A stretch of DNA of 6,978 nucleotides from Chloroflexota bacterium. GTDB taxonomy: Bacteria > Chloroflexota > Limnocylindria > Limnocylindrales > CSP1-4. The stretch spans positions 1 to 6,978 of the forward strand of contig JAJYXX010000178.1 in NCBI GenBank assembly GCA_021801545.1, written 5' to 3'. The position numbers were made by a program, and so were the translations under genes. Shown here piece after piece: positions 1-4,831 of the stretch. Numbering within the stretch: the first letter of the stretch is position 1; every line of letters begins with the position of its first letter. The notes below the pieces were generated by a model. The model saw only the letters and a list, made by a program, of their open reading frames with translations, had not been told where the DNA came from and made no database searches.

Positions 1-1
1 C

Positions 2-709
2 CTGGAGGATCCCGCGACCCTCGCCGCCGCGGCGACGCTCGAGGTCCAAGACGCCTACCGGACCGTCTCGGGCCGCTACCACGAGTCGAAGACCGCGGAG
101 ATCCTCGCCGGCCAGGAGATCACCCAGTCACGGGCCGAGGCCCGCCTTTATCGCTCGCGTGCCGAGGCGCAGCTGCGCATGGGCGACGAGGCCGGTGCGG
201 TCGCGTCCGCGCAGCAGGCGCTGTTCAAGGACTACGAGGCCGAGATGCTGGAGGGCCACCTCGCCCAGCTCCAGCAGGTGAACACCGACCTGCACGCCGC
301 GGTCGGCGAGCTCAAGATCCAGCTCGACATGGTCTCGATGCTCGGACGGATCGAAAAGAGCCGCTTCTACGCCGCGGCGGCGTCGAAGGCCGCGGTCGAG
401 AGCCGCTACGGCCGGCCGGGGCAGGTCGGCACCTCGCCCTACGAGCAGCTCGAGCAGGCGCGGCGGCGGACGAACGAGGTCATGGCCGGTGCGCTCGCGT
501 CGAAGGAGATCGGCCAGCTGCTCCCCGACCAGATGGCAGCGGCACCGGACTTCTCCTTCCAGGCCCGGCACGCGATCGAGGTCGCGAAGTCCGGCGGCTC
601 CCTCGCAGATGCCCTTGCCGCCCCGCCGCTCGCCGCGATCGACGGCGGCGGGCCCGGCGAGGTCGATCCGGCCGCGGTCGCGGACACGACGGCTGCCGGT
701 CCGGCGTAG
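2..709 (+). CDS. PspA/IM30-like coiled-coil protein, 5' end outside window (partial)
   Basis: The frame is open from base 2, so 235 C-terminal residues are visible and the true start lies off the left edge. The visible part begins LEDPATL. A charged, Ala/Glu-rich helix follows, with RAEAQLRMGDEAGAVASAQQAL near residues 53-73, then a long Leu/Gln heptad-like helix (about 74-125), and SPYEQLEQARRRTNEVMAGA near 145-164. This order resembles PspA/IM30 membrane-stress proteins: an EDP near the N-terminus, the KAELAL..EDLARAAL segment, a long hairpin helix, then a FERRIDQMEAEA-like stretch. That resemblance was judged by eye, and other coiled-coil families remain possible. The last 35 or so residues are low-complexity (Ala, Gly, Asp, Pro) and are unlike PspA. 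This tail and the sequence after the stop recur twice downstream. No signal peptide or membrane segment is seen in the visible part. Confidence 0.55.
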   Translation: MEDPATLAAAATLEVQDAYRTVSGRYHESKTAEILAGQEITQSRAEARLYRSRAEAQLRMGDEAGAVASAQQALFKDYEAEMLEGHLAQLQQVNTDLHAAVGELKIQLDMVSMLGRIEKSRFYAAAASKAAVESRYGRPGQVGTSPYEQLEQARRRTNEVMAGALASKEIGQLLPDQMAAAPDFSFQARHAIEVAKSGGSLADALAAPPLAAIDGGGPGEVDPAAVADTTAAGPA

Positions 710-878
710 TCATCCACGCGGTCCGGGGACCCGGCGCCCGGCGCGAGGCGGGACCGGGCCCCGGGGCTGTGGTCAGCGCGCTCGATCGGCACAGCGCGCC
801 TCGACGCACCGCGACGAAGCTCCGGCGGTAGTGGGTCAGTTTGAGCGGGCTGCGCGCACCGTTGGCCTAGCATCCCTG
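586..878 (+). repeat. Direct repeat copy 1: 3' end of the PspA-like gene plus hairpin and 56-bp segment
   Basis: This is the native copy, attached to the long upstream reading frame. It begins at GAAGTCCGGCGGCT and covers the coding tail (ALAAPPLAAIDGGG through the stop at 707-709), a GC-rich hairpin, and a 56-bp segment at 823-878. Over the coding part it aligns without indels to 1974-2097 (124 nt each). The 823-878 segment matches 2218-2273 with four mismatches that I can count. Between the hairpin and that segment the copies diverge and differ in length by a few bases. Confidence 0.85.
723..764 (+). terminator. GC-rich hairpin after the PspA-like gene
   Basis: CCGGGG (723-728) pairs with CCCCGG (759-764), and CCCGG (730-734) pairs with CCGGG (754-758), with A729 bulged. 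It lies 14 bases after the stop and has no U-tract. A transcription terminator or 3'-end stabiliser is the likely role. Copies 2 and 3 of the repeat carry perfect versions of the same hairpin. Confidence 0.5.
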
Positions 879-910
879 CCCGAACAGGCGTTCGGCGATA
901 GGATCAGGTG

Positions 911-1567
911 ATGATGCTGACGGACAACGAGATTCGGGACGCCCTCAAGGCGGGGGGCTTGGGCATCACGCCCTTCGAGGAGCGTTGCCTCCAGTCAGCC
1001 AGCTACGACTTCCGGGTGGGCGACCAGGCGTTCCTCAGCGGAACCGACTCGATCATCGAGGTGGCCAATAAGGGGCTGGTCATCATCGAGCCCGGTGAGT
1101 TCGCCGTGCTGGCTACCCGAGAGACCGTGAAGTGTTCCGCTCAATACGCCGCTCAGATCGGGTTGGATTCCAAGTACGCACGACAGGGGCTTGTTCTACT
1201 GTCGGGTCCGCAGATCGATCCCGGGTTCACCGGTGTACTCGTCGTGCGGGTGACGAATCTTGCGCCCCGCCGGATCACCCTGATGTACGAAGCACCGTTC
1301 CTGACGGTCCAGTTCTTCCGATTGACGCACGCCGTCGCGAAGCCGTACTCAGGATCGCGCCAGGGGCAGACTGGACTCGGTCCAGCCGACGTCGAAGAGC
1401 TGACGCATCCTGACAGTCCGACGCTGGGGGGAATGGTGAAGTCGCTCTCGGCCCTGGCGACCGACGTGAGTGACCTCAAGACGGCGGTCAAGTGGATGGC
1501 GTGGGCCGTCCCAGTCATCGTCGCGATCGGTATGGCGGTCGTTGGCCTGGTGGTCGGGCTGAAGTAG
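911..1567 (+). CDS. Membrane-anchored dCTP deaminase/dUTPase-fold protein lacking the catalytic glutamate
   Basis: The 218-aa protein has the DCD/trimeric dUTPase fold signature: SYDFRVG (31-37), DSKYARQGL (86-94, keeping the Ser and Arg of the family's SxxAR segment), DPGFTG (103-108) and a VTN strand end (114-116). The C-terminal PYSGSRQGQ (145-153) matches the PYN..YRNQQG tail that closes over the nucleotide in E. coli Dcd. Where Dcd has its catalytic Glu138 in LEFYNS, this protein has Arg113 (VVRVTN), so deamination is unlikely. Residues 196-217 form a hydrophobic helix (MAWAVPVIVAIGMAVVGLVVGL) ending in Lys, absent from ordinary Dcd, which predicts an anchor with the fold in the cytoplasm. 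ATG 911 is chosen because AGGA (900-903) lies 7 nt upstream; GTG 908 and ATG 914 are alternatives, and TAG at 899-901 closes the frame. A nucleotide-sensing or phage-defence role is inference only. Confidence 0.85.
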   Translation: MMLTDNEIRDALKAGGLGITPFEERCLQSASYDFRVGDQAFLSGTDSIIEVANKGLVIIEPGEFAVLATRETVKCSAQYAAQIGLDSKYARQGLVLLSGPQIDPGFTGVLVVRVTNLAPRRITLMYEAPFLTVQFFRLTHAVAKPYSGSRQGQTGLGPADVEELTHPDSPTLGGMVKSLSALATDVSDLKTAVKWMAWAVPVIVAIGMAVVGLVVGLK

Positions 1568-1578
1568 TCAATCCTTCT

Positions 1579-1797
1579 GTCGAGCAACCCAGCTACCTGG
1601 GTCACCCTCCACGGATGGATCGCCACCCGGCCGCCATCGCCGGCGTCCGCTTGATCGATGGCTGGCTGTCCCGCCTGACCGTGAGCGACTGGTGCACGCG
1701 GCCGAAGTTGCACCAGAAGAAGTGCAGGCTGTCAGCATGGGGGTGGTTCTCGATCTTCTTCGAGAAGGCGCTCGTCAGAGGCTGTCGCACGGTTGAT
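1579..1797 (-). pseudogene. IS1-family transposase C-terminal remnant, frameshifted
   Basis: The minus strand encodes LTSAFSKKIENHPHADSLHF, then NFGRVHQSLT and PSIKRTPAMAAG in one frame. After what looks like a one-base deletion near 1622-1629 it continues in another frame as VAIHPWRVTQVAGLLD. These segments match in order LTNAFSKKVENLAHAVSLHF, NFCRVHESLT, KSIKRTPAMAAG and YPWSLTQLAALLD of the better-preserved copy at 3434-4133. Everything upstream is missing, including all DDE catalytic motifs, so it cannot be functional. A small in-frame gap is also suggested just before the LTSAF segment. The homology ends at the LLD codons, 11 nt from the stop of the DCD-like gene, so no insertion-sequence end is recognisable on that side. 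Confidence 0.85.
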
Positions 1798-1872
1798 CCA
1801 CGGACGTGAGCGTTGCTGGTCTGCACGGGTAGACCCTCGCCCGCCTCGGGCCGATCTGCCGTCCGTTCCCTT

Positions 1873-1968
1873 TCAGGCGATCGCCAGGCGACGCCTGCGG
1901 AGCTTCCGAAGGTTGTGGACCGCGCAGATGAGGCGCCACTCGCTTCTCGCCGCGCGGATGCCGCGACC
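1873..1968 (-). pseudogene. C-terminal remnant of an IS1182/IS5-like DDE transposase
   Basis: The last 30 codons before the minus-strand TGA at 1873-1875 encode RGIRAARSEW followed by RLICAVHNLRKL. This is the typical C-terminal signature of IS1182/IS5-like DDE transposases (RG..KVR.EW.L.C.AHNL.KL). Upstream the similarity stops abruptly at the start of repeat copy 2 (about 1970-1974), so the catalytic domain is gone. The 64 bases between the stop and base 1809 may include the element's end, but I cannot identify an inverted repeat there. The family assignment comes from recognising the motif; the exact IS family is uncertain. Confidence 0.6.
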
Positions 1969-1973
1969 GGAGA

Positions 1974-2273
1974 GAAGTCCGGCGGCTCGCTCGAACAGGC
2001 CCTCGCCGCCCCGCCGCTCGCCGCGATCGACGGCGGCGGGCCCGGCGAGGTCGATCCGGCCGCGGTCGCGGACACGACCGCCGTCGGGCCCGCATAGTCG
2101 CCCCCGGGGCCCGGTCGCGGCGGGACCGGGCCCCGGGCAGCTCGACGACGACGCTCGGCTGCGGCCCGATGCACCGGATCGGATCGGCGTGGGTCGACAA
2201 GCGCATCGACACAGCTTCGGCGGTAGTGGGTCAGTTCGAGCGGGCTGCGCGCACCCCTGGCGTAGCATCCCTG
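1974..2273 (+). repeat. Direct repeat copy 2: detached 3' end of a PspA-like gene plus hairpin and 56-bp segment
   Basis: The segment encodes SGGSLEQALAAPPLAAIDGGG and the rest of the tail to a TAG at 2095-2097, in frame and nearly identical to the tail of the left-hand gene (LAD in place of LEQ; TTAAGPA in place of TTAVGPA). Upstream of 1974 the similarity to the gene ends and transposase remnant begins, so this is a gene end with no gene body. It continues through a perfect hairpin and a 56-bp segment (2218-2273). A 94-aa frame from 1813 reads through into the tail, but it has no sensible N-terminus and is not called as a gene. Confidence 0.85.
2103..2137 (+). terminator. Perfect 14-bp hairpin in repeat copy 2
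   Basis: CCCGGGGCCCGGTC (2103-2116) is the exact reverse complement of GACCGGGCCCCGGG (2124-2137), with a 7-nt loop. It starts 5 bases after the TAG and has no U-tract. It is likely a terminator for plus-strand transcripts. Because the hairpin is symmetrical it could also act on minus-strand transcription. Confidence 0.6.
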
Positions 2274-2290
2274 GGTAGTGGGTCAGTTTG
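2274..2290 (+). repeat. GGTAGTGGGTCAGTTTG motif, third occurrence
   Basis: The 17-mer GGTAGTGGGTCAGTTTG occurs at 827-843 and 2274-2290, with a one-base variant at 2222-2238. The first and second lie inside the 56-bp segment; this third one follows it directly and then diverges. Its complement contains AAACTGACCC, which resembles the terminal sequence of many IS21-family elements as I recall them. A decayed transposon end is therefore possible. The region 2291-2459 holds no gene I can support. Confidence 0.45.
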
Positions 2291-2459
2291 GCCGGCTGGC
2301 AATGTTCGTATCGCAGATCGGTCGATGCCTGACCGTTGCGGATCACCCGGGCGATGTACCGGCGGTCCGAGACGTTCCTGTCGGCGCTAGCGGTGGAGGC
2401 GGGGTCGAGTTGTCTCAAGCGGTCCACAGGATCGGCCGTTAGGCTGAAAGTCGTAGTCG

Positions 2460-2496
2460 GTGACAACCCGGCAGAGTAGCATTATTGTAATTACAA
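2460..2496 (+). promoter_or_regulatory. Promoter-like segment with a 12-bp palindrome upstream of the small ORF
   Basis: GTGACA (2460-2465) and TATTGT (2483-2488) are separated by 17 nt, an acceptable -35/-10 pair for a housekeeping sigma factor (5/6 and 4/6 matches). Overlapping the -10 is the perfect palindrome TTGTAATTACAA (2485-2496), a plausible operator half-site pair. A further GTAATGAC at 2501-2508 echoes GTAATTAC at 2487-2494. The segment is clearly AT-rich within GC-rich surroundings. The assignment is inferred from sequence only. Confidence 0.45.
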
Positions 2497-2526
2497 GGCC
2501 GTAATGACTAAAGGGAGCGACGCGGC

Positions 2527-2685
2527 ATGGGCGAGCGAGAAGTGATCACCCCAGAACTGAGTCAGGGCTCCGATATCGATCTCAGCGTGATGTATCAGGA
2601 GCATTCTGCCGAGGCGTATTCGCTTGGCGCGAATGACATGGCTCAGAGCTTCACCACATCTGGCGCTAACTCCACTGCACGCTGA
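2527..2685 (+). CDS. Small 52-aa protein of unknown function, convergent with the protease
   Basis: ATG 2527 opens 52 codons ending at TGA 2683-2685. AAGGGAG (2511-2517) lies 9 nt upstream, a good ribosome binding site, and a promoter-like segment with a palindrome sits just before it. The product begins MGEREVITPELSQGSDIDLS and ends SFTTSGANSTAR. It is acidic and polar in its first half and Ser/Thr-rich at the end, with no membrane segment, Cys pair or recognised motif. The gene runs toward the minus-strand protease and their 3' ends overlap by 20 bp. I do not recognise the family. It may be a real small partner of the protease, or the surviving N-terminus of a gene cut short when the protease arrived. 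Confidence 0.45.
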   Translation: MGEREVITPELSQGSDIDLSVMYQEHSAEAYSLGANDMAQSFTTSGANSTAR

Positions 2686-3418
2686 TCGAGTGCTTTGCAA
2701 AGATTGCCTGCAGGGTTTCCGGGTGTATGCCTAGCCCAGTGTTGAGAAACTGGTGTTCTGCAACACTCTCACCGTCCTGCTGAACTTCTGGCCGTATGCC
2801 CAGAGCCCAACTCCGCGTCTGGCTTTGGATTGCCCACACCACGCCATCACGATCAACAGTCGGTCCACCGCTCTGCCCCCGCAAACCCGGTGAAGATGTT
2901 TCGATCAGCTTGAGCGGATAGCCGTTTGGCGAAGTACCGATTTCGGCGGTGCGCGTGAATATCCCATCGATTGGGAAGACGGGGCACGGCACGGCCCCGG
3001 GATCCAGCCGAAACGTATCGGCTGTTGCGTCATAGGTAGCGGTCGGCGCATGGAAGGGGTAGCCCAGCTTCAAGAGGCTCGTCCCCGGTCGGAGATTGCC
3101 GGGCGTCTTGAATGTAGGGATAGCTTCGAGGCGTGACGCATCAACTGGATCGAGACGACAAAGCGCAAGGTCGGCGTCCGGATAGACATACATTTCCGCG
3201 GCCTGGAGGCCGTCGTTGCCCCACCAGATGGAGCGGTGAGGCTGCGCGGCCATCCGGTTGTACATATCCACGATGTGGCCGGCGGTCGCTATCCAACCGT
3301 CAGCATTAAGAAATACAAAAGCGCCCAGTCCTGTCTGAACGTCTCCGGCGTTTCTTTGAACGGAGACGATTACAGGCGCCATGAACTTCGTCGCCTTCTC
3401 GTACGCATCAGCGAACAT
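2666..3418 (-). CDS. Trypsin-like serine protease (Trypsin_2/S1 type), cytoplasmic
   Basis: The 250-aa protein carries the full catalytic triad of the chymotrypsin/HtrA fold: His48 in WIATAGHIV, Asp83 in YPDADLALCRL, and Ser183 in GLRGQSGGPTVD. A GAFVF strand (32-36) precedes the His as in Trypsin_2 domains, and WAIQSQT (195-201) follows the Ser. No PDZ domain, signal peptide or membrane helix is present, so it should act in the cytoplasm as a bare protease domain, unlike periplasmic HtrA/DegP. The start at 3418 has a strong purine-rich site (AGGGGAGAGGGAAG) just upstream. It lies 15 nt after the stop of the truncated transposase on the same strand, and its 3' end overlaps the small ORF. GC content looks lower than that of the flanking blocks, suggesting transfer. 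Related protease domains serve as effectors in some defence systems, but no sensor partner is visible here. Confidence 0.85.
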   Translation of the reverse strand: MFADAYEKATKFMAPVIVSVQRNAGDVQTGLGAFVFLNADGWIATAGHIVDMYNRMAAQPHRSIWWGNDGLQAAEMYVYPDADLALCRLDPVDASRLEAIPTFKTPGNLRPGTSLLKLGYPFHAPTATYDATADTFRLDPGAVPCPVFPIDGIFTRTAEIGTSPNGYPLKLIETSSPGLRGQSGGPTVDRDGVVWAIQSQTRSWALGIRPEVQQDGESVAEHQFLNTGLGIHPETLQAIFAKHSISVQWS

Positions 3419-3433
3419 TTGCTTCCCTCTCCC

Positions 3434-4133
3434 CTAGTCGAGGAGCGCTGCGAGCTGCGTAAGGCTCCAAGGGTATCTGGCGATTCCCGCCGCCATCGCA
3501 GGCGTCCGCTTGATCGACTTTCTGTTCTCGTCCTTGATCGTCAGGGACTCGTGGACGCGGCAGAAGTTGTAGTACATGAAGTGGAGGCTCACCGCGTGGG
3601 CCAGGTTCTCGACCTTCTTTGAGAAGGCGTTGGTCAGCCTCGTGAAGCGGCGCATCCCCATGCGCATCGTGAGGTTCTGACGCTCCACGTAGCTCGTTGA
3701 GATGTTCTCGGGGTCCGGGTCGCCGGCCTGAACGCGGACCTGGATGCCGGTGCAGACGGCCGGACTGTACTTGCGCTCGGGCGTGTCCTGGGGGCCGCCG
3801 CCGTACTGCTTGATCAGCTGCGCGAAGTCGATGGAGTTGCGCCAGATGGCGTCGGCCGCCACCGCGTAGTGCCCCAGGCCGTCCGTCGTGAGCTGGATGC
3901 GATGCCCCGGCTTGACCCGGCTCCGAAGGTCGGAGAGGAACGTGTAGCAGTCCTCGAGCGTCCGCTCTCCGACGAGCCACGAAGGCACGAGCTTCGTCTC
4001 GGCCTCGATGGCAGTCCAGGTCCAGACGTCCCCGTAGCCGAAGGTGTCCTTGTGCTCCTCCGGCACGTTCTTCTGCTTGGCGTAGCAGAAGGACCAGATC
4101 TCGTCGGCCTCGATGATCTTGCTGTCCAGGTTG
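3434..4133 (-). pseudogene. IS1-family transposase, N-terminus truncated
   Basis: The visible protein starts at NLDSKIIEADEIWSF and ends at LTQLAALLD with a TAG at 3434-3436, about 232 residues. It carries the DDE motifs of the IS1-family catalytic domain: first Asp in ADEIWSF, second Asp in LTTDGLGHY, and Glu in TSYVERQNLTMRM, followed by RRFTRLTNAFSKK and YNFCRVHESL. Related proteins have roughly 70-80 more N-terminal residues with a helix-turn-helix; these are replaced at about 4133 by the antisense of repeat copy 3. The frame stays open across the join to a possible ATG at 4282, but that extension is an Arg/Pro-rich antisense read of the repeat. The element is probably inactive because its DNA-binding domain and left end are lost. 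The protease follows immediately on the same strand. Confidence 0.85.
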
Positions 4134-4134
4134 G

Positions 4135-4307
4135 ATCGACGGCGACGGGCCCGGCGAGGCCGATCCGGCCGCGGTCGCGGACACGACCGCCGTCGGGCCG
4201 GCATAGTCGCCCCCGGGGCCCGGTCGAGGCCGGACCGGGCCCCGGGGGCTTCGACGACGACGCTCGGTGGGACCAGACGCACCGGATCGGATCGGCGCGC
4301 CTCGACG
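4135..4307 (+). repeat. Direct repeat copy 3: detached 3' end of a PspA-like gene plus hairpin
   Basis: In plus orientation, ATC 4135 to TAG 4204-4206 encodes IDGDGPGEADPAAVADTTAV and GPA before the stop. This is the same frame and tail as copies 1 and 2, with two substitutions (Gly to Asp, Val to Ala). It continues through a hairpin and CGACGACGACGCTCGG, which matches copy 2, then CACCGGATCGGATCGGC. The last bases (GCGCGCCTCGACG) resemble copy 1 instead. The 5' boundary coincides with the truncation point of the IS1-family transposase. The 56-bp segment found after copies 1 and 2 is absent. Confidence 0.85.
4209..4249. terminator. Perfect 17-bp hairpin between convergent units
   Basis: GCCCCCGGGGCCCGGTC (4209-4225) pairs exactly with its reverse complement at 4233-4249, with a 7-nt loop. 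It lies between the plus-strand gene tail and the end of the minus-strand helicase operon (stop at 4346-4348), so it could terminate transcription from both sides. No U-tract is present on either strand. Confidence 0.55.
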
Positions 4308-4345
4308 GCTGCGCCGATCCGGCGTTGGCCTTGGGAGCGGCCCGC

Positions 4346-4831
4346 TCAGCCCGGCGCGCCCCGCTGGTGGGCGGCGGGCGGCACGAGGAGTCGGCGGGTT
4401 GGGCGCGCCGCGTCGAGGTCCTCGACGAGCGCACAGCGTCGTGCGATGCCACGGCGCAGGTCGCTCGGTCCGAGGAGGTAGATCGCGGCGCCCGACGGCG
4501 CGTCGGCGAGCGCTTTCGTCGTCTGGTCCCAGCAGCGCAGGTCGAGCTCGAGCCCGACGAACGCGACCGCGTCGGGCCGCCAGCTCCAGACGAAGCGGCA
4601 ACGGGCGGCAAGGAGCGACGCCGGGCCGACATAGACCCACAGCGGGCTTGCCACCGGGTGGCGCGGATGGCCCCAGGCGGCAAGAGTGGGGCGAGAGGGG
4701 TTGTGGCCGAAGACCGCGGCGATGGCCTCGGGCGCGGACTCGGTCCGCCAGCCGAGACGCCGAAAGGCCCGCTCTGCCCCGGCGAGGCCAACCGGGCGGG
4801 CGGGCAGTGCGTAGCCCGGACGGCCCCTCAT
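4346..4831 (-). CDS. Unknown 161-aa protein translationally coupled to the helicase
   Basis: ATG 4831-4829 overlaps the helicase stop as ATGA, a classic coupling arrangement, so this start is preferred over upstream codons in the same frame. The product begins MRGRPGYALPARPVGLAGAE. Its centre is rich in Trp and hydrophobic residues (PLWVYVGPASLLAARCRFVW at about 64-83, then SWRPDAVAFVGLELDLRCWD). The C-terminal part has IYLLGPSDLRRGIARRCALV. No membrane helix of convincing length, metal-binding cluster or nucleotide-binding loop is seen. The alternating strand-like segments suggest a small alpha/beta fold. I do not recognise the family. The coupling implies that it works with the helicase or is needed in proportion to it. 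Confidence 0.7.
   Translation of the reverse strand: MRGRPGYALPARPVGLAGAERAFRRLGWRTESAPEAIAAVFGHNPSRPTLAAWGHPRHPVASPLWVYVGPASLLAARCRFVWSWRPDAVAFVGLELDLRCWDQTTKALADAPSGAAIYLLGPSDLRRGIARRCALVEDLDAARPTRRLLVPPAAHQRGAPG

Noticed and set aside
841..873. Promoter for the DCD-like gene using TTGAGC (841) and TAGCAT (868)
   Set aside because: The 21-nt spacer is too long for a standard promoter and the -35 match is weak. TAGCAT alone remains possible as a -10 but cannot be supported.
880..895. Six-bp hairpin CCGAAC/GTTCGG just upstream of the DCD-like ribosome binding site
   Set aside because: It is short and could arise by chance in this composition; there is no evidence for a regulatory RNA.
1813..2097. 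94-aa plus-strand frame ending in the repeat copy 2 tail
   Set aside because: Only its last 41 residues match the gene tail; the rest is antisense of transposase debris, so it is a chance fusion.
2491..2700. 69-aa minus-strand frame opposite the small ORF
   Set aside because: The plus-strand ORF has the promoter and ribosome binding site; the minus frame has neither and no recognisable motif.
4134..4282. N-terminal extension of the IS1-family transposase to an ATG at 4282
   Set aside because: It is an Arg/Pro-rich antisense read of repeat copy 3 and has no helix-turn-helix, so it reflects an accidental open join rather than the native N-terminus.
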